Shown in pieces: positions 47,522 to 57,434 of a DNA stretch of 64,000 bases (position 1 is the first letter of the stretch; each line of letters opens with the position of its first letter). Below the pieces are notes generated by a model, which was not told the DNA's origin, searched no databases, and saw nothing but the letters and a program-made list of their open reading frames with translations. This DNA is from Corythucha ciliata (lineage: Eukaryota > Arthropoda > Insecta > Hemiptera > Tingidae). The stretch lies in the NCBI GenBank assembly GCA_038030265.1, contig CM075941.1, positions 43,276,164 through 43,340,163 of the forward strand. Reading direction: 5' to 3'. The translations under genes were made by a program, and so were the position numbers.

Positions 47522-47650
47522 TTCGCGTTTTTTTTTTTTTTTTTTTTTTTACTTAGGGCATGTTCCTATATAGTCCAGTCATAGTATCCGAAAAAATCTG
47601 CTTACCTTGCAAAAGGTCCAGTATCATTTTTTATTTTTTTATCTTTTATA

Positions 47651-48138
47651 TGTCGCATCCAATTGGCGAAATTATCCACTTCATGAAACGGATGTCCATT
47701 TCACGAAGAAGCTCCACTTGCAGTAATTTACAAAAAATACGACTTCTGGACAAAAAAATGTCATTTCTTGAAAAGGAAATCGCGTTTGTCCAGTTGCTGA
47801 AATTAAGCTTCCTCACTCGCTGTTGTGCAAGTGGATGCACAACACTATCGTTTTCGTGAAGTGGATGAGCGAGGAATTTAAATAAAAAAAAAACTTGTTT
47901 CAGCACCTGAGACTCCTCACTCACCCATTTCACGAAAAGGATAATGTTGTTGCATCCACTTGCAGTAAGGAAGCTTGATTTCAGCAACTGGTCAAACACG
48001 ATTTCCTTTTCAAGAAAATAACGGACAATTTTACTGTCCAGATGTCGTAATTTTTTGAAGTTACGGCAAGTGGAGTCACTTCGTGAAATGGACTCCATGG
48101 ATGGTTGAAATGGACAATTATTCGACATGGATGCGACA
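47651..48138. mobile_element. Large foldback element, TGTCGCATCCA ends
   Basis: The two halves pair over almost the whole 488 bp: TGTCGCATCCA at both ends, then blocks such as CCATTTCACGAAG, GACAAAAAAATG-like, AAAGGAAATCG and CTCATCCACTTCACG. It is flanked by TA on both sides (47649-47650 and 48139-48140), the mariner-type signature. It has no transposase; the open frames reading through it are by-products of the palindrome. Confidence 0.7.
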
Positions 48139-48281
48139 TAATATATGTATACGTATAGGTAAGGAATGTTCGAGAAAAAAGATGTAAATTGTAGTTGTGT
48201 TAGTTAGTAGTTGTAGTAGTGTGTAGTTGTAGAAAATTGTAGCTTGTGGTCTGCCTTGAGGCTTCCTTCACTCCATTAGGT

Positions 48282-48445
48282 CGGTCGTCCATTGGAAGCG
48301 TTTTCGAGCGGCGCTACGACGTGCGACAACGAGCGTACATCCCAAAGGCTCAAATTGAATGTGACATCGTCCCCTGCAGGCTTAGCTGCAGTGAATTCAA
48401 TTTAAGCCTTTTTGGAACTCGGAAACGCTTCCAGTGGACGACCGG
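48282..48445. repeat. Foldback MITE, CGGTCGTCC ends
   Basis: CGGTCGTCCATTGGAAGCG (left) pairs with CGCTTCCAGTGGACGACCG (right), and an inner block CTCAAATTGAATGTG pairs with ATTCAATTTAAG. It is short and noncoding. The target duplication is not clear. Confidence 0.6.
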
Positions 48446-48529
48446 CCATATCTGTTATCTCCAATTTGGTTTCCCATTTCGGTGTGGAAATAATAATATT
48501 TAAAAAAAAAACTATGGAAGGAAATGATA

Positions 48530-48686
48530 GGGGTATTCATGCAAAATGTTAAACCTTGTATTTGTTATATGCTAAATTCCGAACAGATGGGTAAGGCCAT
48601 AGAAACGGAGAAACTGAACACAAAAAATACGAAATAACAGGGTTTACGTCGATAACATATGTTAAACTTCAGAGCATGAATACCCC
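48530..48686. mobile_element. Mariner-type MITE, copy 2
   Basis: The ends GGGGTATTCATGC and GCATGAATACCCC are perfect inverted repeats, with TA on both sides (48528-48529 and 48687-48688). The interior matches the copy at 41786-41950. Confidence 0.8.
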
Positions 48687-48718
48687 TAATGACTTCATCG
48701 AATATTTGCTTCACTTAA

Positions 48719-49138
48719 CACATTCGGTGCTGATGTAGTAGATTTACTACATTTGGTTATTCCTGCCGGCCGGCTGTAGTAGATCTAGATCTAGATCTAC
48801 TACGCTCTATCTTCCCTACCGGCCGGATGCACATGAGTCAGTCTTACCTCCCGGCCGGACCCTTTTCCCCGCGTAAAAATCGATTCCTTTAAGTCGAATT
48901 CTCGAATTAATGATGTGCTATATGCGGGTCTGTTTCCCGCATTTTTTAAATAAAAACAAGTTGCGTAGTTGATTTACTACACCCGGCCGACAGTAAGGTC
49001 TGGATGCTTAAATCTGTAATTAGCAAGCGTAGTAATTCTACTACACCCGGCTGGGATAAAAGTCTGGCCTGCGGACGAGGCTGGTTTTTTCTAGCCGGCC
49101 GACGCAAAAGACGTATTTGGCGATCAGCACCGAGAGTG
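48719..49138. mobile_element. piggyBac-like nonautonomous element
   Basis: The ends CACATTCGGTGCTGAT and the inverted CACTCTCGGTGCTGAT bound 420 bp flanked by TTAA (48715-48718 and 49139-49142). TTAA is the exclusive target of piggyBac transposons. The interior has no transposase. It carries repeated TTTACTAC or TCTACTAC sites followed by CCGGCCG-type sites, near 48750-48775, 48800-48820, 48968-48990 and 49036-49052. Confidence 0.75.
48776..48803. repeat. Perfect 28-bp palindrome
   Basis: GTAGT, then AGATCTAGATCTAGATCT, then ACTAC reads the same on both strands. It sits inside the piggyBac-like element between two CCGGCCGG sites. Confidence 0.85.
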
Positions 49139-49142
49139 TTAA

Positions 49143-52100
49143 AAAAGTAAATTATTGTTAGAGTCTCCTAGGCTAGGATGGTAGGAAGGCCTCAATCTTC
49201 CTACACCCGACGGGCTACCTTCCTAATTCTTTTTGTCGTAAAGTGTGTAGAGCCCGTCCTATCCTAACCTATACTCCTCTTGTCACCCCTCTAGATTGAA
49301 ACTCACGAGTAATGAATTTTCTGAAGACTGCAGACGGTTGTGCGAGTCAAGCAAATCTTCAGTAGACCAAATGACTCATGAAGTTGTGATTTTTAATACC
49401 GGTAATTTGTTCGTTTTTGCCCCAAAAATTAGCCTTTTGATACTTTCCGTTTCATCTCACATTTTCCTATAGTGGGATAATTTAAATTGTGAGTACACTA
49501 GAAAGCTGAGAAAATGGAGAAGTTTTTGTAAGGTTTGACAATCCGAGAGCTATTTGTGGAGAGAGTAATTTTTCGAAAAATGGGGAAATTCTTGATTTTT
49601 CGCATTAGCGAGATAAAAGCGCCTCGTTTTCGTTTCATAGTGTTTTCGACAACTTTGAAGACTGATATTGCCCACTACCCATAGGACATTTCCCGTAAAT
49701 TTCAAAACGGCCATCACTTTTGCATAGAAGTGCATTTTAAGAAGAGAAATTGCCGGGTTGTGGATAAATCTACGCTTCCACGGAAAAATCATGACTCGAA
49801 AGAAAAACATGACACAGGCCATTGTCCGAAAAGGATTTTTTTACTCTATTTTTGATGTACTTTCATCAAAAAATGTTGGTATCACCCAAACTGGACCATC
49901 ATGTATATGCAGGGAAATCATATTGAATGCCCGCATTAATGTCACAGCTGTTACGGGGAAGAATCGAGGGGGCCAAAAACTATTTCTTAAAATTTCAGCT
50001 AATTGGGTTTTGAGTAACGGACCACATTATAATCTCTATTTTAGTGTAAATAAACGTAAAAACATTATGTAAAATTCTGACCCATGAAACTTTCTCATTA
50101 CAATACAGTCGACGGTTTTTCATTTTTTTTTTTTTATGATTGCTGTACGATCAGCAAAGCAAACACGTTCAAAAAGATCTGCTTGCGTATACTAGCACAG
50201 CGTAGACTCTTCGGTCAGCACTGGAGAATAGCGGGCTGATAGCCCAATTCCAGCTGGGTGAGAATACTGCAATTTTTTTCCGAGCCTTTTTCTTCGTCAA
50301 AAGACGAAGAACTTTAAAAGCACGTAGAAGGGGAGCGGGAGTACGGACCTCCGGTCAGAAAAAACTGCTGCATTTTGCCAGGGAAAAAGAGATTATTTTA
50401 ACCAGACAAAAACGTTGCGTTCCATTTTTTTTTTTTCGTACAACGATCAAACTGGAGAACATTCCCCTTTCCTATACATTCATTTTGTTTCTTGCCCCGA
50501 ATTATCCCACCCCTCACTCCCTTCACCGATCGCTTAATGCGCTCGAATGCCTTCTTGTCTATGAAGAGTCTACCCGCGGAGTTCAAGGATAATTCTTGGC
50601 GAAAAGGGAATGAGGGCCGGGAGGGAGGGATCGACCAAAAAGACGACAAGGGGGGAGTGAGGAGATCTTAATGATGCAGTTTTGTGAGGTTATCCAAGGA
50701 ACTCGTTCTTCTTCATCTTATGGCCTTCGCCTTGTGAAAGACATCGAAATCGTCTTGAAACTCATGCCCAGGCGCTACGTGCATTCACGTTTGATTTTTT
50801 TACCATCACTGTCTGGAATGATTACACGAATTTTGATATTCCTTCTCACTCCCTCCTTCGCGCGTGCCCAGTCTACACCGAAAAATCAGGAGCCTTTGCT
50901 ATTTTCCCTTGGTGTTTAATTATTAAATTTAATTATTAAACCTTGATGGATGCCGCTAACTGTTCCTCGCGTTGAAATTAATTTTAATACGTAAATTTCA
51001 AATTTATTACAATTTGTAGCGGAAAACCTACGAGTTCTCCTTCTCAAAGGGAGGGCTAGCAGGCTAGCGCAGAAAAGTTGTGAATTCGCGCAAGTTTCAA
51101 CTCTAGAAAGAGTCAGTTGAGTGAATATAGCTTGTTCTTCGAACTCGAGCACAACTTCTTTTCTCAGATGACATGCTGTTTTTCTTCTTCTTTTTTATCT
51201 CCCACCTCACCTCTTTTTCACCATTTTTATTTTCTTACATTTTCATTCTTTCCACGCCGCGACCGTGACTACCGGCTTTGACCCCCGAGCCTGTCGCGCG
51301 AGCTGCAGCCTTTATGATTATGAAGAAAAGGGTAAGGGGGGGAAAAGAGGGGAGGGGGCGATGAAAGATTGGAATGGTGCAATGTGGGGCGGGGAGTCAT
51401 CATATAGCCCTAAATGGATGGAACAACATTGAATTCGAGAAGAAGAAATAAAAACTCGTCGTTCAAATATTGACTCGCTCTCACCGGCCGTCTTTTTTAA
51501 TGTTTTTTTTTTCTTGGTGAGAGCAACGTGGAGGATGCAACTTGGTGATTGGGAAATACAAAGTTAAAGAGCTATGGAGGAGTGTTCTCCCAACAGATTA
51601 ACACTGAAACCGAAGATGAGGTAAGATAAATAAGAAATAACGATTCACGGGAAATAATTGGGATGAGTGATTTCAGTTCTCGCAACTAGTTCCACGTTTA
51701 ACTACACATCAACAGTGGGAATGGGTTGAGCTTGAGATGGGTGGGAATGAAGAGTCAGTGTCCAAAACTTTAGCAACTAAGAAAAAAACTCGATTTCGGA
51801 CCTCTCAATCATGAAAAGCAATTCCAGTACAGTTCACCAACCCAAATATCAAGCCTTGGCAAGTCAAGTGCCTATACGTCCAGAGTTATGCACGCCTTCA
51901 AAAAACATTCATTAACATCAGTAATACCGTCTTGACGTAACGGTCCCACAGGTAGTGATTGTTAATCCGTTCAAGAAATCATTTTCAGTACTACGAAACT
52001 ACAGTAGGTATAACTAAGTCCCCCAGCGACCATCATCTGGTGTGGAGGATTTCTGGACAGCCGGAATGCAGAAAAGCCGCCCTGATGCTTACCTTTAAGT

Positions 52101-52240
52101 CATTGGCAAGCCCATGTATAACCCAAACCAAAGAAATTCAACCCCAACCAAAGGAAACCAATACGTCTTGTAGGTACTTGAACTTGTTGGAACACTTGTA
52201 CGGACAACCGCAAGCTACTAGACTCCCAACTGTCATTTCT
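49143..52240. other. Noncoding, no gene recognised
   Basis: I see no supported gene. There is a short stem TTCTTCGTC/GACGAAGAA near 50289, and otherwise AT-rich sequence with pyrimidine runs near 51180-51250. Confidence 0.4.
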
Positions 52241-52241
52241 T

Positions 52242-52535
52242 GAAGTTTTTCACAAAGGTATCGTCTCTCCTCAATAATTTATTTTATTACACAGGACCGG
52301 TTTCGACCTACTCTAGGTCATTTTCAACTGCTTCTAAAGAGATTATGTGCGGGGGAACCCCTTGTCAACCGAGACCTCACCATTATTCTCGTGTTTACAT
52401 CGGTTGACAAGGGGTTCCCCCGCACATAATCTCTTTAGAAGCAGTTGAAAATTACCTAGAGTAGGTCGAAACCGGTCCTGTAATAAAATAAATTATTGTG
52501 GAGAGACGTAAGACGATACCTTTGTGAAAAACTTC
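52242..52535. mobile_element. Near-perfect hairpin element
   Basis: The arms of about 130 bp are almost identical. They run from GAAGTTTTTCACAAAGG through GGACCGGTTTCGACCTACT and GGGGAACCCCTTGTCAACCG to a loop of about 25 bases, then back. Only a few mismatches and one or two indels occur. It has no coding capacity. Such GGTTTCGACC hairpins are, from general knowledge, common noncoding repeats in invertebrate genomes. Exact insertion boundaries and target duplication are unclear. Confidence 0.75.
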
Positions 52536-52539
52536 GAGT

Positions 52540-53367
52540 CAATATCTCTACTATACCGCCCATCCATCACTCCTTTGAGAGCGTGCATCATGTCATTTCT
52601 TCGTGAAACAGACATGGTTATGTAACCGGACACGGTCAAGGGGTTTCGAATGTAAAACGAGTACAGAAATTTTCACTATGTAAATTACTCCGGTCGATCT
52701 CTACAAAAAGGCTCCCCCGTCAGGCCCGTAAGTTTAGTTGGTGGGAATACTTAGCCACCGACTAGGCGGCAGCTTTACGGATCGCTTCCTCCCGCACACT
52801 TCTATATTGACCAATACTTTTAGACGAAAGTTTATTTCTTTTAATTGGAATTGGACTATTTAAAGTTAATTGAAATATTTATTTAAGATTTCAGATTTCG
52901 TTCAGGTTAATTTAGGAGAGAACCAGGAAAAGGAGAATTTAATAATCCGATCTACAAATGTATTTAATGAACAAGTTATCCTAGTCAGTTTGTGGGTTGA
53001 TGAGAAATTATTAAAATAAAGTTCTTAGATTCTACGACGCTAAAAGGGAACACACTTAGGCTAACATGGCATTCATCACAAACGGAGCGAAATCGGATAC
53101 TTACAAAATGCGGCAGCCATTCGTCTATAATCAGACCTATGTAACTTTCCTTTCTGCTACACTCTGCTTGAACTTGACCACTAGAGACTTCCAACCATGG
53201 GGTGGAAACTCTATTGGCCTGTGAAAGAGATTATAGAGTGCGCCACTTATTATCTGAGTGGGTAGGCACTTGGGTAAATAACCCCTAATCACCCAGTAGT
53301 GTTGTGAGGCAAGCCAACTTATTATTGTTTTCATTATTTTATTTCTCCAATAAATTGTTCATTACAG
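52540..53367. other. Noncoding upstream of THAP exon
   Basis: No gene is called. The last 40 bases form a pyrimidine-biased tract ending in GTTCATTACAG (53367), which I take as the splice acceptor of the THAP exon. Confidence 0.35.
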
Positions 53368-53550
53368 GCGTTTATAATGGACCACTCGTACGCGTCTGAG
53401 GATCGAAAGTTGAAAAAGATTCGACGGGTGTGTTGCGTTCCCCAATGTTCGAGTAACAATCGAACCCTTAACGTGCCGTTCCACCGATTCCCTGCCGATG
53501 CAAATATAAGGAAAACTTGGAAAATAACGTTCCGAATGATCGGAAGGGTG
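53368..53550 (+). pseudogene. THAP zinc-finger exon, split by a retrotransposon
   Basis: After a good acceptor, ATTACAG at 53367, the frame opens at ATG 53377 and reads RRVCCVPQCSSNNRTLNVPF, then HRFPADANIRKTWKITFRM. This is the first half of a THAP domain: C-x-x-x-C with the FHRFP block and the conserved Trp. The final C-x-x-H is not present. The frame is broken at 53550 by the LTR retrotransposon; the flank resumes at 57440 and I do not find the rest of the domain there, so it may have been in another exon. THAP domains are DNA-binding modules of transcription factors and P-type transposases. I infer that the insertion inactivates or alters this gene, unless the whole locus was already a relic. 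Confidence 0.6.
53546..53550. repeat. Target-site duplication GGGTG, left
   Basis: GGGTG directly precedes the 5' LTR and recurs at 57435-57439 directly after the 3' LTR. It marks a single, uncomplicated integration. Confidence 0.9.
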
Positions 53551-53688
53551 TGTAGTATTAATCCCTGTCCCCTTTCTCACATGTTTATTTCTTATGTTTT
53601 ATTTTTCATTCCAAACTCGTTGGCTCACATTAATTCTCGTCAAATAAAACCTTTCTAAAGGTGTCTTTAACCCGCGTTTTTCATTACG
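53551..53688 (+). repeat. 5' LTR, 138 bp
   Basis: Starts TGTAGTATTAATCCC and ends TTTTTCATTACG; the last base differs from the CA end of the 3' copy. A TTTTATTTTT stretch near 53596 is a weak TATA candidate (TTATATTTTT in the 3' copy). AATAAA at about 53644-53649 could serve as the polyadenylation signal. Confidence 0.9.
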
Positions 53689-53689
53689 A

Positions 53690-53701
53690 TTTATTTGACG
53701 A
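53690..53701 (+). promoter_or_regulatory. Putative self-priming primer-binding site
   Basis: TTTATTTGACGA, starting one or two bases after the LTR, is the exact reverse complement of TCGTCAAATAAA at 53637-53648 in the LTR. In Tf1 and sushi-type elements the first 11 or so bases of the transcript pair with the primer-binding site next to the LTR and prime reverse transcription. If this element does the same, transcription should begin at or next to 53637, about 35-40 bp after the TATA-like stretch. No TGG-type tRNA primer site is visible. Confidence 0.6.
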
Positions 53702-53705
53702 TAAT

Positions 53706-55451
53706 ATGCAAAGCTCTTTGAAGGCTGAACGGTTCGAAGCTGACCCAAATTCTAGTACGGCCGCTTCTGAATGGAGTCACTGGTATCGAACATTCGACAA
53801 TTTCATTGCATGCGCAGAGCCTCCGCCATCAGACGCTACGAAACTAAAACTCTTGGTCAACTTCGTTTCTCATCACGTCGATAACTTCATAAGTAACTGT
53901 TCGACGTTTGAAGAGGCTGTTGAAGTGCTCAAGCGCATCTACGACAAGCCCGTCAACGAAATTTATGCAAGATACAAGCTAGCGACTCGCCGTCAAAACT
54001 CCGATGAGTCAATAGATCAGTACCTTCGGGCATTAACAGTTCTGGGCAAAGATTGTCAATTCAAGGCTGTCACCGCCGATCAAAACCGGGACGATTTCAT
54101 CAGAGACGCATTCATTAATGGATTGTACTCACCGGAGATTCGCCAACGTCTTCTCGAAAAGTCTTCTCTCACATTAGACGAAGCATCTAAGGACGCTAGA
54201 TCACTTGAACTGGCCCGTCTGCAATCTCTCTCGTTCCCCTCGACATCAACAGTTAACGCTGTTCGATCCGATTTGCCATCTCCATCGAAATCTAAAAGCT
54301 CTCGTCGAGAATCTTCAGTATCCTCGAGCTCCTCCCAAGAAACAGTCGCCGCTATTCATCAAAAATGTTTCTACTGCGGCAAAAAGAAACATTCTCGAAC
54401 TAACTGCCCAGCGAAAAACGCTCAATGCACAAAATGTTTCAAGAAGGGGCACTTCGCTTCCGTCTGTAGATCGTCCTACCAAGCGTCGAAGCAAAATTTA
54501 AAGTCAAACTCACGGCACTCGACCGCAGTTCTCAGCTCGATAGCCGGTAGCCTTACCAAAAGCACAGTTGCGGCTACGATCAATGGCCACCCAGTATTCG
54601 CTCTGGTCGACACCGGAAGTACCTCGAGCTTTCTTAATACGAAGACTGCCCACAAGTTAGGTCTTCGTGTTCTTCCGTCGTCAGGAAAGGTGTCAATGGC
54701 CTCCACATCTGTTACGTCGCGAATAACTGGGCGATGTAAAGTCACTCTAACACTTCTTAACCACTCGTATGAAGGCGTGGAGCTGTCTCTTCTCCCCGAT
54801 CTCTGTTCTGATCTCATAATAGGTCACGATCTCTTGAAGGCCCATTCCTCTCTTCAGGTAGTTTTTGGGGGTGCAAAAGAGGCTCTCACCATTTGTTCTT
54901 CTTTGACCGCCGCCCTCGTGGAACCAGCTTCGCTTTTCGATAATTTGAAAGAAGGCTGCGCTCCTGTAGCTACTAAATCTCGTCGACATTCATCAAGTGA
55001 CCTCGAATTTATCGAAGCAGAAATCAAACGTCTACTTTCAGAAGGGATCGTAGAACCAAGTTTCTCACCTTGGCGAGCTCAGGCTCTCGTTGTCTCGAAC
55101 GAAAACCATAAAAAAAGAATGGTGATCGATTATTCTAGGACAATTAATCGCTTCACACTGTTGGACGCCTATCCTCTTCCTCGGATCGAGGAAATAGTAA
55201 ACAAGGTCGCGTGTAACGAAATATTCAGTACGATTGATTTAAAAAGCGCGTACCATCAAATTCCTATAAAAGAAGAAGACAAAGCTTACACAGCGTTCGA
55301 AGCATGCGGGCAGCTGTACCATTTTAATCGTATACCTTTTGGCGTCACCAACGGCGTTGCAGCGTCGAGCCATCGACGGAATTATCCGCAAAGAAAACCT
55401 CCAAGGAACTTACGCCTACTTGGACGACGTGACAGTTTGCGGCAAAACTAA
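53706..55451 (+). CDS. Gag-protease-RT (first part of Gag-Pol)
   Basis: I choose the ATG at 53706; the frame is open upstream but enters the LTR. The gag part has the retrotransposon-gag pattern (WSHWYRTFDNFI near the start). Two CCHC zinc knuckles at about 54366-54473 (CFYCGKKKHSRTNC and CTKCFKKGHFASVC) would bind the genomic RNA. An aspartic protease follows, with the active-site LVDTGSTSS near 54603 and DLIIGHDLL as the flap-side motif. RT starts near 55010 with EAEIKRLLSEGIVEPSFSPW, then RMVIDYSRTINR, YPLPRIEEI, FSTIDLKSAYHQIPI and FNRIPFGVTNG. Just after this the frame is lost at a small deletion near 55365, before the YLDD motif. The stop at 55449 is therefore a mutation, not a natural end. 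Confidence 0.85.
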   Translation: MQSSLKAERFEADPNSSTAASEWSHWYRTFDNFIACAEPPPSDATKLKLLVNFVSHHVDNFISNCSTFEEAVEVLKRIYDKPVNEIYARYKLATRRQNSDESIDQYLRALTVLGKDCQFKAVTADQNRDDFIRDAFINGLYSPEIRQRLLEKSSLTLDEASKDARSLELARLQSLSFPSTSTVNAVRSDLPSPSKSKSSRRESSVSSSSSQETVAAIHQKCFYCGKKKHSRTNCPAKNAQCTKCFKKGHFASVCRSSYQASKQNLKSNSRHSTAVLSSIAGSLTKSTVAATINGHPVFALVDTGSTSSFLNTKTAHKLGLRVLPSSGKVSMASTSVTSRITGRCKVTLTLLNHSYEGVELSLLPDLCSDLIIGHDLLKAHSSLQVVFGGAKEALTICSSLTAALVEPASLFDNLKEGCAPVATKSRRHSSSDLEFIEAEIKRLLSEGIVEPSFSPWRAQALVVSNENHKKRMVIDYSRTINRFTLLDAYPLPRIEEIVNKVACNEIFSTIDLKSAYHQIPIKEEDKAYTAFEACGQLYHFNRIPFGVTNGVAASSHRRNYPQRKPPRNLRLLGRRDSLRQN

Positions 55452-56140
55452 AGAAGAACACGATCGAAACCTCAAAAATTTTATGAACGCCGCCAGGAAA
55501 TATCGTCTCACCCTTAACGAAGAAAAGTCTTCGTTTTCGCTTCGTTCTATTAATCTTCTGGGCTACCAAATTTCAAATAAAGCCATCAAACCGGATCCTG
55601 ATCGCCTCAACCCACTCAGAAAACTCTCTCCTCCTCATGATACCGCATCAATGCGTCGTACTGTCGGAATGTTTTCTCATTACTCGGCACATATTCCTAA
55701 ATTTTCGGCCAAAATCCTCCCTCTGGTTCGTTCTTCGTTCCCCCTGTCGCCGGAAGGCTTGCGGGCGTTTGAAAATTTAAAATCGGACATCGAAAATTCT
55801 GTCGTTACGTGCATGGATCCGGATTTGCCGTTTGTTGTCGAAACTGATGCCTTGGAAAATGCTTTGGCTGCGACCTTGTCCCAAGCTGATCGTCCAGTCG
55901 CCTTTTTTTCCAGAATTTTATCCGGTTCTGAATTAAAACACTCGTCAGTGGAAAAAGAGGCTCAAGCGATTGTTGAAGCGGTCCGCAAATGGCGTCATTA
56001 CCTGATCGGACGCCACTTTAAACTGATCACTGATCAACGGTCTGTATCATTCATGTTCAATGTCTCGCATTCGGGTAAAGTGAAGGATGAGAAGATATTG
56101 AGGTGGCGTCTCGAATTGTCATGTTTTCAATATTTACAGG
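55366..56140 (+). pseudogene. RT C-terminal part and RNase H
   Basis: This is the continuation of Pol in the next frame. It carries the catalytic RT motif GTYAYLDDVTVCG (near 55400), the thumb-region LGYQISNKAIKPDPDRL, and RNase H with FVVETDALENALAATLSQ, SSVEKEAQAIVEAV and LITDQRS. These hold the acidic residues of the RNase H active site. The frame is shifted relative to the upstream part by a deletion that also removes a few RT residues. It is lost again near 56135 by a second small deletion in the connection to integrase. The encoded enzyme region is otherwise well preserved. Confidence 0.85.
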
Positions 56141-57280
56141 CCCGGATCTCAAAACACTGCGGCAGATGCTTTTTCAAGAATATGTTCCACAATCCAAACT
56201 TCTCTCGAGAAGCTTGAGAAAATTCACGACGAGCTCTGTCATCCCGGTGTAACCCGCTTGTACCATTGGGTTAGAAGTAAGAATCTTCCTTATTCTTTGG
56301 ACGAAATACGTCGGATTTCTGCAGCTTGCAAGCACTGTGCTGCAATTAAGCCGAGGTTTCATAGAAATCAAGGCACTTTAATAAAAGTAACAGCTCCTTT
56401 CGAGCGGCTTAACGTCGATTTTAAAGGTCCTTTGCCTTCGTCCACCCAAAATCGGTATCTCCTCGTCGTCATTGATGAATTTTCCCGTTTTCCTTTCGCT
56501 TTTCCGTGCCGTGATACGTCCACTTCGACCGTCATAACTCACCTTCGTTCTCTTATTTCAATTTTCGGAGCTCCTTCCTACATTCATACGGACAGAGGAT
56601 CGTCTTTCATGTCTGCTGAAATGAAAGAGTACCTTACTTCACAAGGAATAGCATCGAGCCGTACCACCCCCTATAATCCTGCTGGTAATGGTCAAGTCGA
56701 GAGATATAACGGCGTGCTGTGGAGGACGATAGAATTAGCTCTACGCTCTCGAAACATCGATACCCGACACTGGGAAAGTGTTCTTTGCGAAGCTCTTCAT
56801 TCTATACGATCCTTACTATGTACCTCAACCAATGCCACACCTCATGAACTACTGTTCAAGCACCCTCGTCGTACGGGAAAGGGAATTTCAACACCGACAT
56901 GGCTTCTGAAACCCGGTCCCGCATACCTAAAAAAATATAATCGCACATCGAAATTCGATCCGTTAGTCGAGGAAGTTACGCTTTTGGATGGTAACGCAGA
57001 CTACTCTCACGTCAGACTCGCTGACGGACGGGAGACAACCGTTTCATCTCGCCACTTAGCTCCATTTGGACACCCACTCGAGGAAGCTGAAGAACCATCC
57101 ATGCTCCAACCATCGAGCTGTGAAGACAGAGATCCTGAACAGGATGAAAGACAAACCCTTGATCACGCTCCCTCTCAAAGCCCTCTAAACGTCGACAGAA
57201 ATCAAGTTATCGTCGTACCAAGGAGAAGTTCTCGGAAAAAACGTCCACCCCCTTACTTACTTGACTACATTCTGGACTAA
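56141..57280 (+). pseudogene. Integrase (last part of Gag-Pol)
   Basis: In a third frame the sequence reads from RPGSQNTAADAFSRI (about 56139) into an HHCC zinc-binding region (HDELCHPG, then CKHC). The catalytic core follows, with the first Asp in ERLNVDFKGPLP (about 56405), the second in YIHTDRGSSF and the Glu in NPAGNGQVERYNG, giving the D,D-35-E pattern. The C-terminal tail ends in a basic and proline-rich RRSSRKKRPPPYLLDYILD and shows no chromodomain. The stop lies 16-17 bp before the 3' LTR. The integrase itself looks intact; only its frame link to RNase H is broken. Confidence 0.85.
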
Positions 57281-57283
57281 ACC

Positions 57284-57296
57284 CAGGAGGGAAGAA
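57284..57296 (+). promoter_or_regulatory. Polypurine tract
   Basis: AGGAGGGAAGAA lies immediately before the 3' LTR, directly after the end of the integrase frame. It is the expected primer for plus-strand DNA synthesis. Confidence 0.8.
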
Positions 57297-57434
57297 TGTA
57301 GTATTAATCCCTGTCCCCTTTCTCACATGTTTATTTCTTATGTTATATTTTTCATTCCAAACTCGTTGGCTCACATTAATTCTCGTCAAATAAAACCTTT
57401 CTAAAGGTGTCTTTAACCCGCGTTTTTCATTACA
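57297..57434 (+). repeat. 3' LTR, 138 bp
   Basis: Starts TGTAGTATTAATCCC and ends TTTTTCATTACA. It differs from the 5' LTR by one internal base (TTATAT versus TTTTAT) and the last base. With the adjoining G of the target duplication its end reads TTCATTACAG, which looks like a splice acceptor. Confidence 0.92.

Larger units (their letters stand above)
53551..57434 (+). mobile_element. Compact Ty3/gypsy LTR retrotransposon
   Basis: The element is 3884 bp, flanked by GGGTG duplications, with two 138-bp LTRs that differ at only two positions. Inside is one long Gag-Pol frame in the order gag, zinc knuckles, protease, RT, RNase H, integrase, which is the Ty3/gypsy order. It is short for this class because gag is small and no spacer, chromodomain or envelope is present. 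Two small deletions break the frame (near 55365 and 56135), so this copy cannot make full Pol. The 5' leader is only 17-18 bp between LTR and ATG and holds a putative self-priming site instead of a tRNA site. It sits inside a THAP exon. LTR similarity implies a recent insertion. The clade is not assigned. Confidence 0.92.

Noticed and set aside
47646..48128. 160-codon minus-strand frame
   Set aside because: It lies wholly inside a palindromic element and mirrors itself; the openness is a by-product of the repeat.
55340..55380. Programmed frameshift between the RT halves of the left gypsy element
   Set aside because: Conserved RT residues are missing at the shift and there is no slippery site, so it is a deletion. 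The same holds near 56135.
57180..57296. Chromodomain at the end of the left gypsy integrase
   Set aside because: The tail is short, basic and proline-rich, with no chromodomain aromatic pattern.
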